Origin: Rhipicephalus microplus
Lineage: Eukaryota; Arthropoda; Arachnida; Ixodida; Ixodidae
Assembly (NCBI RefSeq): GCF_043290135.1
Contig: NC_134701.1
Location: forward strand, 5,982,001-6,046,000
Direction: 5' to 3'
Length of the DNA stretch: 64,000 nucleotides
Of this stretch, positions 9,674-21,000 are shown one piece after another. The notes under the pieces are model-generated. The model saw nothing but the letters and a program-made list of their open reading frames with translations, ran no database searches and was not told where the DNA came from. Numbering within the stretch: the first letter of the stretch is position 1; each line of letters opens with the position of its first letter. The position numbers and the translations under genes are program-made.

Positions 9674-10858
9674 ATGGCTTCCAGTGACAACGCGTCCGCT
9701 TCATCATCTGCGGCTTCTCCGACAACCTTTGTCGCCGTCCAAACACCACGTGATCCCGGGACATTTTCTGCGCAACCTGGCCTCGACGTCGACAAATGGC
9801 TTCGCCTTTATGAACGGGTCAGTCAAACTCACCGTTGGGACCCTACCATGATGCTCGCTAATGTTCTCTTCTACTTGGACGGAACCCCGCGTGTCTGGTA
9901 CGAGACAAATGAGTCCGAACTCACCAGCTGGGACACGTTCAAGGAGAAGCTACGTGACATCTTTGGGGACCCGACCGGTCGCCACGCAGCTGCACGACAG
10001 GAGCTGGCTACCCGTGTCCAGTCGCCAACTGAATCGTATGTGTCATACATCCAAGAAGTTCTCGCTCTTTGCCGAAAAGTGGACGAGGCGATGTCTGAGG
10101 CTGAAAAGGTTGGACACGTTTTGAAGGGGATCGCGGACGACGCCTTCAATTTGCTGGTGTACACTAACGTCTCGACCATCGACCGTGTAATTCAAGAATG
10201 CCGCCGTTTCGAAACAGCAAAAAGCCGTCGGGTGCGCCCTCCTTTTTCTCGGTTGCCAAACACGGCGGCTACGTCCACCTGCTCCGATTCTACCGTCACA
10301 CCGCCCTTTGAGCAGAGTGTAACGCGTATCGTTCGACGGGAACTTGAAGCAGCAAGTCCAGCGCCGCTTCAGCCCACTTCTTTCGAACATACGATACCGA
10401 CAACCCCCGCGATCTCCGTTATTCAGGCGGTCGTACGACAAGAATTCGCCAACCGCGGGTTCCCTGATGCTTGCCCCATCTCTTGCCCCTCCTCCAGACC
10501 AATTCCCATTAATGCACCTCGACGTGACCCATTTGTTGCTCCACGATCTCGCAACCCGGCGGAATGGCGAACTCCTGACGACAAACCGATCTGCTTCCGG
10601 TGCCACCGCGTTGGACATGTCTCCCGCTACTGCCGTGCCTCCTGGACGCCGCCACATAGGAGCCAGTTTTTCGCACCTTATAGCCCATATGAAGATCTTC
10701 GCCGGTATTCGTCCAGCCGTACCGCCCCAGCTTTCGACACGTCTAACAGCCGCCTTCCTGCTCGTTCTCCGTCCCCTCAACGCCGTCGTTCCCCGTCGCC
10801 CCAGCCACGCCGCCATCACTCGCCGCCTAACTTTTCATCGTACCCGACGGAAAACTAG
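9674..10858 (+). CDS. gag: Gag of Gypsy element B
   Basis: 394 residues from the ATG at 9674 (context GCCATGG) to the TAG at 10856-10858. The frame is open further upstream into the LTR, but without another ATG. The first half (about residues 25-190) is a retrotransposon capsid-type domain: a Trp-Leu-x-x-Tyr-Glu-Arg stretch, a Phe-Tyr-Leu-x-Gly motif followed by Val-Trp-Tyr-Glu, and an alpha-helical tail. One CCHC knuckle (Cys307, Cys310, His315, Cys320; from base 10592) binds RNA. The C-terminal 50 residues are rich in Arg, Ser and Pro. Gag would form the particle that packages element RNA. The stop follows directly on GGAAAAC, the proposed frameshift site for making Gag-Pol. Confidence 0.92.
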   Translation: MASSDNASASSSAASPTTFVAVQTPRDPGTFSAQPGLDVDKWLRLYERVSQTHRWDPTMMLANVLFYLDGTPRVWYETNESELTSWDTFKEKLRDIFGDPTGRHAAARQELATRVQSPTESYVSYIQEVLALCRKVDEAMSEAEKVGHVLKGIADDAFNLLVYTNVSTIDRVIQECRRFETAKSRRVRPPFSRLPNTAATSTCSDSTVTPPFEQSVTRIVRRELEAASPAPLQPTSFEHTIPTTPAISVIQAVVRQEFANRGFPDACPISCPSSRPIPINAPRRDPFVAPRSRNPAEWRTPDDKPICFRCHRVGHVSRYCRASWTPPHRSQFFAPYSPYEDLRRYSSSRTAPAFDTSNSRLPARSPSPQRRRSPSPQPRRHHSPPNFSSYPTEN

Positions 10859-10914
10859 ACAGTGCAGCCCCTGGAGGTAGTGCTGCATCATCCCTGTCTG
10901 AACCAAACCCTCCA
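10849..10914 (+). promoter_or_regulatory. Predicted -1 frameshift signal of element B (slippery site plus pseudoknot)
   Basis: GGAAAAC (10849-10855) comes just before the gag stop. After an 8-base spacer, GCAGC (10864-10868) can pair with GCTGC (10882-10886) around a 13-base loop. TGGAGG in that loop (10872-10877) can pair with CCTCCA (10909-10914), giving an H-type pseudoknot with a 22-base connecting loop. Element C has the same arrangement with the same spacings. The heptamer is not a perfect X-XXY-YYZ site but resembles GGAUUUU-type sites of some RNA viruses. Part of the match could come from conserved coding of Ala, Gly and Pro codons. Confidence 0.65.
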
Positions 10915-13900
10915 TTGACGCTTCATACGAACAAAAATCTTGTCGATGTACACGTGGACGGTATTTCTCTGTCGGCACTAGTCGATACTGGCGCTCATGT
11001 GTCCATAATCAGCGTTCATCTTTGTCGCCGCTTAAGAAAAGTACTCACGCCCCCTGCTACCGAAGCTGTACGTGTGGCCGATGGCGGCACTGTTCCTGTC
11101 ATTGGCATGTGTACGGCTCGCATACGCATCGCCGACCGTTACATCCCTGTTCTATTCACGGTGCTCCAGAACTGTCCTCATGACCTCATCTTAGGGATGG
11201 ACTTCCTGTCGACCCATTCTGCTCTGATCGACTGTTCCGCTGGTACTCTTTGCTTAGACCTTCCTCTTCAGCCGGATATTCACCCTGAACCTCAACACGG
11301 CCTTTCTGCCACAGACTTCCTCCGCTTACCGCCTAAAGCCCTCACATTCACCGAATTCGCCACGACCTCACCCGTATTGGATGGGAATTACATCGTCACG
11401 CCGATTCCTGATGTCCTACTGGCACGTGACGTCACCGTCCCTCACTGCATCGTAACTGTAGCCTCCAACCGGACCCGTCTACCCGTCATAAATTTCGGCT
11501 TCACAAAGCAAGTCCTCCCTGAAGGCATCCTAATTGCCACGTTGCGGTCCTTAGCCGATGATCACGTCACCACTTTCGCAGCCGACGCATGCCCCAATTT
11601 TCCTTGTCGCCCACTCGATGCCACATGCCTCGACATGTCAATACGTCCCATGATCGACCCTGACCTTCCCCCAGCGCAATCAGCCGCTCTCGCACACCTT
11701 CTAGCTTCCTACCGTGACATCTTCGACCTTGACGACCGCCCACTCGTCCAAACTTCTCTTGTAAAGCACCGCATCAACACCGGTGATGCTGCTCCCATTC
11801 ACCGTCGACCGTATCGCGTGTCCGCGTCGGAGCGCCAGATTATTCAAGCTGAAGTGAATAAGATGTTAACTAAAGGCATTATTGAGCCCTCATCAAGCCC
11901 ATGGGCGTCACCCGTCGTCCTGGTTAAAAAGAAGGACAACACATGGCGTTTTTGCATCGATTACCGGCATCTAAATCGAATCACCAAAAAGGACGTGTAT
12001 CCTTTACCACGTATTGATGACGCCCTCGATTGTCTCCACGGCGCACGCTACTTTTCATCCATCGACCTTCGTTCTGGTTATTGGCAGATTGCCGTAGACG
12101 AGAAAGACCAAGAAAAGACCGCCTTCATCACTCCAGATGGCCTATACCAATTCAAGGTTATGCCCTTCGGCCTATGCAATGCCCCCGCCACGTTCGAACG
12201 TATGATGGACTCTCTGCTACACGGGTTCAAATGGTCAACATGCCTGTGTTACCTAGACGACGTCCTCGTATTTGCACCTACGTTTGAGACCCACCTTGAG
12301 CGTCTGTCGGCCATTCTCGACGTCTTCCGCAAAGCTCGCCTCCAGTTGAACTCCTCGAAGTGTCACTTCGGCCGCCGACAGATTACCGTGCTGGGCCACC
12401 TTGTCGATGCTTCTGGTGTGAGACCGGACCCTGAGAAAATTCGTGCCGTCACGAATTTCCCAGTACCCCAATCCGCCAAAGATGTCCGGAGCTTTGTGGG
12501 ACTTTGCTCCTACTTTAGGCGGTTCGTGAAAGATTTTGCGGCAATCGCCCAACCACTTACCGATCTTTTGAAGAAAGGCGTTCCATTTTCGTGGGGGTCC
12601 ACTCAAGCTGCCGCCTTCTCTCACCTCATAACACTTTTGACGACGCCCCCTATCCTCGCCCACTTTGACCCATCTGCCCGAACTGAGGTCCGAACTGATG
12701 CCAGTGGTCACGGTATCGGAGCCGTTCTCGCCCAATGCCAACAGGGACACGACCGCGTTATCGCGTATGCTAGCCGCCTCCTTACACCTGCAGAGCGTAA
12801 CTATTCGATCACAGAGCGAGAATGCCTTGCTCTTGTCTGGGCGGTCTCAAAATTCCGTCCATATTTATATGGCACTCACTTTTCCGTCGTCACCGACCAC
12901 CACGCGCTCTGCTGGCTTTCATCCTTAAGAGATCCTACAGGTCGACTTGGTCGCTGGGCTCTGCGACTGCAAGAATACACCTTTTCTGTGATATACAAGT
13001 CTGGACGCCTGCACCAGGACGCCGATTGCCTTTCTCGCTATCCAGTTGACCCATCGGCCACCATACCTGACAACGACGCCTGCGTGTGCTCCGTTTCTCA
13101 ACTGAACCACATAGCCGACGAGCAACGCCGTGATGCAGCCCTACGAGCTATCATTGAGCGCCTCGACTCCTCCCCATCGAACCGATCCTATCGCTCGTTC
13201 GTACTCCAGAATGGCACATTATACCGGCATAACTTCCATCCAGACGGCCCATCTCTGCTGCTTGCCATACCCAAACACCTCCGCTTGGCTGTACTCCACG
13301 AACTTCATGACGTTCCTACTGCCGGTCACCTGGGTGTGTCCCGCACATACGACCGGATTCGCCGTCGCTTCTATTGGCCAGGTCTGGCACGGTCCGTCAG
13401 AAGATACGTCGCGGCGTGTGAGGAATGTCAGCGCCGCAAAACACCATCGACGCTTCCGGCTGGGCGCCTTCAACCACTCAATATTTCTACTGAACCTTTC
13501 TTTCGCGTCGGCTTGGACTTACTCGGCCCTTTTCCTCTGTCTTCTGCTGGCAACAGGTGGATAGCTGTGGCCACAGACTACGCCACACGCTACGCAATCA
13601 CACGCGCCCTTCCAACAAGTTGCGCCACTGACGTCGCCGATTTTCTTCTACACGACGTGATCTTGCAACATGGTGCTCCACGCCAGCTGCTCACGGACCG
13701 AGGCCGCACATTTCTATCGAAAGTCATAGCGGACATTCTACGCTCTTGTGCAACACGCCACAAGCTCACTACGTCGTACCATCCGCAAACAAATGGCCTC
13801 ACAGAACGCCTGAACCGAACCCTAACTGACATGCTTGCAAAGTACGTTTCCTCAGATCACTCTGACTGGGACATCGCTTTACCATACGTGACATTTGCCT

Positions 13901-14364
13901 ACAATTCTTCGCGCCACGACACGGCTGGTTACTCCCCTTTTTTCTTGCTGTTCGGCCGCGAACCCACATTACCCCTTGATACGACGATTCCGTTACCAGC
14001 AGCTCCAACTTCACAATATGCTCTGGACGCCATCAGCCGGGCCGCCCACGCACGCGAAACCGCTCGTGCTCGCCTTCTGACCTCCCAAGCAAACCAACGG
14101 CGTCGGTACGACCAACGACACCGCGATGTGCACTTTTCGCCCGGTTCGTTGGTTCTGCTGTGGTCTCCGACCAGGCACGTTGGCCTGTCTGACAAGCTGC
14201 TCTCTCGGTACACAGGGCCCTACAGAGTGCTTCGTGAGGTGACTCCCGTCACTTATGAAATCACTCCTGCTGCCTCGCCGTCTTCATCCACCCCTAGGGC
14301 CAGCGACATCGTACACGTCGCACGCCTGAAGCAGTACCACTCGCCCAATGATCTTGACATCTAG
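10852..14364 (+). CDS. pol: Pol of Gypsy element B (protease, RT, RNase H, integrase), reached by -1 frameshift
   Basis: There is no suitable ATG at the start: the frame is open from 10831, after a TAA at 10828, to the TAG at 14362. It overlaps the end of gag by 28 bases, one base back. The first residues after the shift resemble those of element C, which supports translation through the junction. Protease: Asp-Thr-Gly at 10984. RT: first Asp at 12064, Tyr-Leu-Asp-Asp with the Asp pair at 12256-12261. RNase H: Asp at 12697, then Glu and Asp motifs. Integrase: His 13306, His 13327, Cys 13417, Cys 13426; catalytic Asp 13576, Asp 13696, Glu 13804 (DX35E). A GPY/F-type module lies near the C-terminus (about 14150-14270). 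It has about 1170 codons and no stop, so it is probably active or recently active. Confidence 0.93.
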   Translation, partial: KLDSAAPGGSAASSLSEPNPPLTLHTNKNLVDVHVDGISLSALVDTGAHVSIISVHLCRRLRKVLTPPATEAVRVADGGTVPVIGMCTARIRIADRYIPVLFTVLQNCPHDLILGMDFLSTHSALIDCSAGTLCLDLPLQPDIHPEPQHGLSATDFLRLPPKALTFTEFATTSPVLDGNYIVTPIPDVLLARDVTVPHCIVTVASNRTRLPVINFGFTKQVLPEGILIATLRSLADDHVTTFAADACPNFPCRPLDATCLDMSIRPMIDPDLPPAQSAALAHLLASYRDIFDLDDRPLVQTSLVKHRINTGDAAPIHRRPYRVSASERQIIQAEVNKMLTKGIIEPSSSPWASPVVLVKKKDNTWRFCIDYRHLNRITKKDVYPLPRIDDALDCLHGARYFSSIDLRSGYWQIAVDEKDQEKTAFITPDGLYQFKVMPFGLCNAPATFERMMDSLLHGFKWSTCLCYLDDVLVFAPTFETHLERLSAILDVFRKARLQLNSSKCHFGRRQITVLGHLVDASGVRPDPEKIRAVTNFPVPQSAKDVRSFVGLCSYFRRFVKDFAAIAQPLTDLLKKGVPFSWGSTQAAAFSHLITLLTTPPILAHFDPSARTEVRTDASGHGIGAVLAQCQQGHDRVIAYASRLLTPAERNYSITERECLALVWAVSKFRPYLYGTHFSVVTDHHALCWLSSLRDPTGRLGRWALRLQEYTFSVIYKSGRLHQDADCLSRYPVDPSATIPDNDACVCSVSQLNHIADEQRRDAALRAIIERLDSSPSNRSYRSFVLQNGTLYRHNFHPDGPSLLLAIPKHLRLAVLHELHDVPTAGHLGVSRTYDRIRRRFYWPGLARSVRRYVAACEECQRRKTPSTLPAGRLQPLNISTEPFFRVGLDLLGPFPLSSAGNRWIAVATDYATRYAITRALPTSCATDVADFLLHDVILQHGAPRQLLTDRGRTFLSKVIADILRSCATRHKLTTSYHPQTNGLTERLNRTLTDMLAKYVSSDHSDWDIALPYVTFAYNSSRHDTAGYSPFFLLFGREPTLPLDTTIPLPAAPTSQYALDAISRAAHARETARARLLTSQANQRRRYDQRHRDVHFSPGSLVLLWSPTRHVGLSDKLLSRYTGPYRVLREVTPVTYEITPAASPSSSTPRASDIVHVARLKQYHSPNDLDI

Positions 14365-14399
14365 ATGCGCCGAGACGGCGCCTTTGCCGACGGGGGTTA

Positions 14400-14573
14400 T
14401 GCTACCTGTAGGCTGCCACAAACCATAGTGCGAATGCGCGTGTGCGCCCGACGAAGAAGATGAGGCTCGCTGGCTGCTCGAGCTCGGAGCCAGACTGGCC
14501 AGTGCTGCAACCGCTCTTGCAAATATATTTTTCGAATATATTCGCAATACTTTGTCTCGTTACTCACGTAACA
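14400..14573 (+). repeat. 3' LTR of Gypsy element B (174 bp)
   Basis: Same sequence as 9426-9599. A short G-rich tract (ACGGGGGTTA) just before it may be the plus-strand primer, though it is a weak polypurine tract. It is followed by the ATAT target duplication, and 31 bp after that by the GTCTCCG start of the next tRNA-like body. Confidence 0.95.
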
Positions 14574-17500
14574 ATATGTTCTGATGGTGGTGAGAGTGGA
14601 GCACGACTGTCTCCGTGGCGCAATTGGCTATTCGATCGGCTGTTAACTGAAAGGTTTGAGGTTCGAGCCCTTCCAGGAGTGGTGTGTTGCTTTTTTTATT
14701 TTTTGCTGATAGCTTTGAAAATATGTTTTGATGGTGGTGAGTGTGGAGCAGGACTGTCTCCGTGACGCAATTGGCTAGCTCGATCGGCTGTTAACCGAAA
14801 GGTTGGAGGTACGAGCCCACCCGGTGGAGGTGCGGCGCTTTTTTTTCTTTGGACTGATAGCTTTGAAAATATGTCCTGATCGTGGTGAGAGTGGAGCACG
14901 ACTGTCTCCGTGGCGCAATTGGCTAGCGCGATCGACTGTTAACCGAGAGGTTGGAGGTTCGAGCCCACTCGGTGGTGGTGTGGCGATTTTTTTCCTTTGG
15001 GCTGATAGCTCTGAAAAAATGTTCAGACGGTGGTGAGAGTGGAGCACGACTGTCTTCATGGCGCTAGTGGCTATGCGATCGGCTGTTAACTGAAAAGTTG
15101 GAGGTTCCAGCCCTCCCGGGAGTGGTTTGTTGCTTTTTTTTGGGCTGATAGCTTAGAAGATATGTTCTGATGGTGGTGAGAGTGGAGCACGACTGTCTCC
15201 GTGGCGCAATTTGCTAGCGCGATCGCCTGTTAACCGAAAGGTTGGAGGTACGAGCCCACATGGTGGTGGTCCGGCAGTTTTTTTTTCTTTGGGCAGATAG
15301 CTCTGAAGAAATGTTCTGACGGTGGTGAGAGTGGAGCAGGACTGTCTCCGTGGCGCAATTGGCTAACGCGATCGGCTGTTAACTGAAATGTTGGAGGTAA
15401 GAGCCCTCCAGGGAGTTGTGTGTTGCTTTCTTTATTTTGGGTTGATAGCTTTGAAGATATGTTCTGATGGTGGTGAGAGTGGAGCACGACTGTCTCCATG
15501 GCGCAATTGGCTATGCGATCGGCTGTTAACTGAAAAGTTGGAGGTTCGAGCCCTCGCGGGAGTGGTGTGTTGCTTTTTTGGGGGGCTGATAGCTTTGAAG
15601 ATATGTTCTGATGGTGGTGAGAGTGGAGCAGGACTGTCTCCTTGGCGCAATTGGCTAGCGCGATCGGCTGTTAACCGAAAGGTTTGAGGTTCGGGCCCAC
15701 GCGGTTCTGGTGCGGCGCTTTTTTTTCTTTGGGCTGATAGCTTTGAAGATATGTTCTGATGGTGGTGAGAGTGGAGCACGACTGTCCCCGTGGCGCAATA
15801 GGCTAGCGCGATCGGCTGTTAACCGATAGGTTGGAGGTTCGAGCCCACCCGGTGGTGGTGCGGCGCTTTTTTCTTCTTTGGGCTGATAGCTTCGAAGATG
15901 TGTTCTGATGGTGGTAAGAGTGGAGCACGACTGTCTCCGTGGCGCAATTGGCTAGCGCTATCGGCTGTTAACCGAAAGGTTGGAGGTTCAGGCCCACCTG
16001 GTGGTGGTGCGGCGCTTTTTTTTCTTTGGGCTGATAGCTTTGAAGATATGTTCTGATGGTGGTGAGAGTGGAGCACGACTGTCTCCGTGTCGCAATTGGC
16101 TAGCGCGATCGGCTGTTAACCGAAAGGTTGGAGGTACGAGCCCACCCGGTGGTGGTGCGGCGCTTTTTTTTCTTTGGGCTGATAGCTTTGAAGATATGTT
16201 CTGATGGTGTTGAGAGTGGAGCAGGACTGTCCCCGTGGCGCAATGGGCTAGCGCTATCGGCTGTTAACCGAAAGGTTAGAGGTACGAGCCCACCCGGTGG
16301 TGGTGTGGCGCTTGTTTTTCTTTGGGCTGATAGCTTTGAAGATATGTTCTGATGGTGGTGAGGGTGGAGCACGACTGTCTCCGTGGCGCAATTGGCTAGC
16401 GCGATCAGCTGTTAACCGAAAGGTTGGAGGTTCGAGCCCTCCCGGGAGTGGTGCGGCGCTTTTTTTTCTTTGGGCTGAGAGCTTTGAAGAAATGTTCTGA
16501 TGGTGGTGAGAGTGGAGCACGTCTGTCTCCGTGGCTCAATTGGCTAGCGCGGTCGGCTGTTAACCGAAAGGTTGGAGGTTCGAGTCCCCCCGGGAGTGGT
16601 GTGGTGCTTTTTTTATTTTGGGCTGATAGCTTTGAAAATATGTTTTGATGGTGGTGAGTGTGGAGCAGGACTGTCTCCGTGACGAAATTGGCTAGCGCGA
16701 TCGGCTGTTAACCGAAAGGTTGTAGGTACGAGCCCACCCTGTGGAGGTGCGGCGCTTTTTTTTTCTTTGGACTCATAGCTTTGAAGATATGTCCTGATGG
16801 TGGTGAGAGTGGAGCACGACTGTCTCCGTGGCGCAATTGGCTAGCGCGATGGGCTGTTAGCTGAGAGGTTGGAGGTTCGAGCCCACCCGGTGGTGGTGCG
16901 GCGATTTTTTTTCCTTTGGGCTGATAGCTCTGAAAAAATGTTCTGACGGTGGTGAGAGTGGAGCACGACTGTCTTCATGGCGCAAGTGGCTATGCGATCG
17001 GCTGTTAACTGAAAAGTTGGAGGTTCCAGCCCTCCCGGGAGTGGTTTGTTGCTTTTTTTGGGGCTGACACCTTAGAAGATATGTTCTGATGGTGGTGAGA
17101 GTGGAGCACGAATGTCTCCGTGGCGCTATTTGCTAGCGCGATCGGCTGTTAACCGAAAGGTTGGAGGTACGAGCCCACACGGTGGTGGTCCGGCACTTTT
17201 TTTTCTTTGCGCTGATAGCTCTGAAGAAATGTTCTGACGGTGGTGAGATTGAAGCACGACTGTCTCCGTGGCGCAATTGGCTATGCGAAAGGCTGTTAAC
17301 CGGAAGGTTGGAGGTTCAAGCCCTCCCGGGAGTGGTGTGTTGCTTTTTTTTTCTTTGGGCTGATAGCTTTGAAGATATGTTCTGATGGTGGTGAGAGTGG
17401 AGCAGGACTGTCTCCGTGGCGCAATTGGCTAGCGCGATCGGCTGTTAACCGAAAGGTTGGAGGTTTGAGCCCTCCCGGGAGTGGTGTGTTGCTTTTTTTT

Positions 17501-17967
17501 ATTTTGGGCTGATAACTTTGAAGATATGTTCTGGTGGTGGTGAGTGTGGAGCCGGACTGTCTCCGTGGCGCAATTGGCTAGCGCGATCGGCTGTTAACCG
17601 ACAGGTTGGAGGTACGAGCCCTCCCGGGACTGGTGCGTTGCTTTTTTTTCTTAGGGCTGACAGCTTTACAAATATGTTGTGATGGTGGTGAGAGTGGAGC
17701 ACGACTGTCTCCGTGGCGCAATGGGCTAGCGCGATCGGCTGTTAACCGAAAGGTTGGCGGTACGAGCCCAACAGGTGGTGGTGCGGCGCTTTTTTTCTTT
17801 GGGCTGATAGCTTTGAAGATATGTTCTGATGGTGGTGAGAGTGAAGCACGACTGTCTCCGTGGCGCAATTGGCTAGCGCGATCGGCTGTTAACAAAAATG
17901 TTCGAGGTAAGAGCCCACCCGGTGGTGGTGCGGCGCTTTTTTTTTCTTTGGGCTGATAGCTTTGAAG

Positions 17968-17971
17968 ATAT
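17968..17971 (+). other. Empty (pre-insertion) paralogue of the element B target site
   Basis: The flanks on both sides match those of element B over several hundred bases, but here GAAGATATGTTCTG is uninterrupted. ATAT appears once instead of twice. Confidence 0.88.
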
Positions 17972-18069
17972 GTTCTGATGGTGGTGAGAGTGGAGCACGA
18001 CTGTCTCCGTGGCGCAATTGGCTATTCGATCGGCTGTTAACTGAAAGGTTTGAGGTTCGAGCCCTTCCA

Positions 18070-21000
18070 GGAGTGGTGTGTTGCTTTTTTTATTTTTTGC
18101 TGATAGCTTTGAAAATATGTTTTGATGGTGGTGAGTGTGGAGCAGGACTGTCTCCGTGACGCAATTGGCTAGCTCGATCGGCTGTTAACCGAAAGGTTGG
18201 AGGTACGAGCCCACCCGGTGGAGGTGCGGCGCTTTTTTTTCTTTGGACTGATAGCTTTGAAAATATGTCCTGATCGTGGTGAGAGTGGAGCACGACTGTC
18301 TCCGTGGCGCAATTGGCTAGCGCGATCGACTGTTAACCGAGAGGTTGGAGGTTCGAGCCCACTCGGTGGTGGTGTGGCGATTTTTTTCCTTTGGGCTGAT
18401 AGCTCTGAAAAAATGTTCAGACGGTGGTGAGAGTGGAGCACGACTGTCTTCATGGCGCAAGTGGCTATGCGATCGGCTGTTAACTGAAAAGTTGGAGGTT
18501 CCAGCCCTCCCGGGAGTGGTTTGTTGCTTTTTTTGGGCTGATAGCTTAGAAGATATGTTCTGATGGTGGTGAGAGTGGAGCACGACTGTCTCCGTGGCGC
18601 AATTTGCTAGCGCGATCGCCTGTTAACCGAAAGGTTGGAGGTACGAGCCCACATGGTGGTGGTCCGGCACTTTTTTTTTCTTTGGGCAGATAGCTCTGAA
18701 GAAATGTTCTGACGGTGGTGAGAGTGGAGCAGGACTGTCTCCGTGGCGCAATTGGCTAACGCGATCGGCTGTTAACTGAAATGTTGGAGGTACGAGCCCT
18801 CCAGGGAGTTGTGTGTTGCTTTCTTTATTTTGGGTTGATAGCTTTGAAGATATGTTCTGATGGTGGTGAGAGTGGAGCACGACTGTCTCCATGGCGCAAT
18901 TGGCTATGCGATCGGCTGTTAACTGAAAAGTTGGAGGTTCGAGCCCTCGCAGGAGTGGTGTGTTGCTTTTTTGGGGGGCTGATAGCTTTGAAGATATGTT
19001 CTGATGGTGGTGAGAGTGGAGCAGGACTGTCTCCTTGGCGCAATTGGCTAGCGCGATCGGCTGTTAACCGAAAGGTTTGAGGTTCGGGCCCACGCGGTTC
19101 TGGTGCGGCGCTTTTTTTTCTTTGGGCTGATAGCTTTGAAGATATGTTCTGATGGTGGTGAGAGTGGAGCACGACTGTCCCCGTGGCGCAATAGGCTAGC
19201 GCGATCGGCTGTTAACCGATAGGTTGGAGGTTCGAGCCCACCCGGTGGTGGTGCGGCGCTTTTTTCTTCTTTGGGCTGATAGCTTCGAAGATGTGTTCTG
19301 ATGGTGGTAAGAGTGGAGCACGACTGTCTCCGTGGCGCAATTGGCTAGCGCTATCGGCTGTTAACCGAAAGGTTGGAGGTTCAGGCCCACCTGGTGGTGG
19401 TGCGGCGCTTTTTTTTCTTTGGGCTGATAGCTTTGAAGATATGTTCTGATGGTGGTGAGAGTGGAGCACGACTGTCTCCGTGTCGCAATTGGCTAGCGCG
19501 ATCGGCTGTTAACCGAAAGGTTGGAGGTACGAGCCCACCCGGTGGTGGTGCGGCGCTTTTTTTTCTTTGGGCTGATAGCTTTGAAGATATGTTCTGATGG
19601 TGTTGAGAGTGGAGCAGGACTGTCCCCGTGGCGCAATGGGCTAGCGCTATCGGCTGTTAACCGAAAGGTTAGAGGTACGAGCCCACCCGGTGGTGGTGTG
19701 GCGCTTGTTTTTCTTTGGGCTGATAGCTTTGAAGATATGTTCTGATGGTGGTGAGGGTGGAGCACGACTGTCTCCGTGGCGCAATTGGCTAGCGCGATCA
19801 GCTGTTAACCGAAAGGTTGGAGGTTCGAGCCCTCCCGGGAGTGGTGTGTTGCTTTTTTTATTTTGGGCTGATAGCTTTGAAGATATGTAATGATGGTGGT
19901 GAGAGTGGAGCACGACTGTCTCCGTGGAGCAATTGGCTAGCGCGATCGGCTGTTAACCGAAAGGTTGGAGGTACAAGCCCACCCGGTGGTGGTGCGGCGC
20001 TTTTTATTCTTTCGGCTGATAGCGTTGAAGATATGTTCTGATGGTGGTGAGAGTGGAGCAGGACTGTCTCCGTGGCGCAATCGGCTAACGCTATCGGCTG
20101 TTAACCAAAAGGTTGGAGGTACGAGCCCTCCCGGGAGTGGTGTGTTGCTTTTTTTATCTTGGGCTGATAGCTTTGAAGATATGTTCTGATGGTGCTGAGA
20201 GTGGAGCACGACTGTCTCCGTGGCGCAATTGGCTAGCGCGATCGGCTGTTAAGCGAAAGGTTGGAGGTACGAGCCCACCCGGTGGTTGTGCGGCGCTTTT
20301 TTTTCTTTAGGCTGATAGCTTTGAAGATATGTTCTGATGGTGGTGAGAGTGGAGCACGACTGTCTCCATGGCGCAATTGGCTATTCGATCGGCTGTTAAG
20401 TGAAAGGTTTGAGGTTCGAGCCCTTCCGGGAGTGGTGTGTTGCTTTTTTTATTTTGGGCAGATAGCTTGGAAGATATGTAATGATGGTGGTGAGAGTGGA
20501 GCACGACTGTCTCCGTGGCGCAATTGGCTAGCGCGATCGGCTGTTAACCGACAGGTTGGAGGTACGAGCCCACCCGGTGGTGGTGCGGCGCTTTTTTTTT
20601 CTTTGGGCTGATAGCTTTGAAGATATGTTCTGATGGTGGTGAGAGTGGAGCACGACTGTCTCCGTGGCGCAATTGGCTATTCGATCGGCTGTTAACTGAA
20701 AGGTTTGAGGTTCGAGCCCTTCCGGGAGTGGTGCGGCGCTTTTTTTTCTTTGGGCTGATAGCTTTGAAGAAATGTTCTTATGGTGGTGAGAGTTGAGCAC
20801 GTCTGTCTCCATGGCGCAATTGGCTAGCGCGGTCGGCTGTTAACCGAAAGGTTGGAGGTTCGAGCCCTCCTGGGAGTGGTGTGTTGCTTTTTTTATTTTT
20901 TGCTGATAGCTTTGAAAATATGTTTTGATGGTGGTGAGTGTGGAGCAGGACTGTCTCTGTGACGCAATTGGCTAGCTCGATCGGCTGTTAACCGAAAGGT

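Larger units (their letters stand above)
9426..14573 (+). mobile_element. Ty3/Gypsy LTR retrotransposon B, complete (5148 bp)
   Basis: It has two 174-bp LTRs (9426-9599, 14400-14573) that look identical base for base, a primer-binding site (9604), an intact gag frame, an intact pol frame in the -1 frame, and a 4-bp ATAT target duplication. Pol order is protease, RT, RNase H, integrase. There is no env-like frame and no chromodomain that I can see. Identical LTRs and open frames mean a recent insertion and possible autonomy. It lies within a satellite spacer, in the same orientation as the tRNA-like bodies. Its protein is clearly related to element C all along gag and pol, but LTRs and nucleotide sequence differ. 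Confidence 0.96.
7905..19845 (+). repeat. 3.39-kb duplication, one copy split by element B
   Basis: Satellite 7905-9425 plus 14574-16451 recurs at 16452-19845. Offsets are about 8547 left of element B and 3393-3394 right of it. The difference equals the element plus one target duplication (5152 bp), give or take one base. The second copy is therefore the pre-insertion state. Marker units such as the GTTAACAAAAATGTT body (9344 and 17891) recur in both. Confidence 0.85.
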
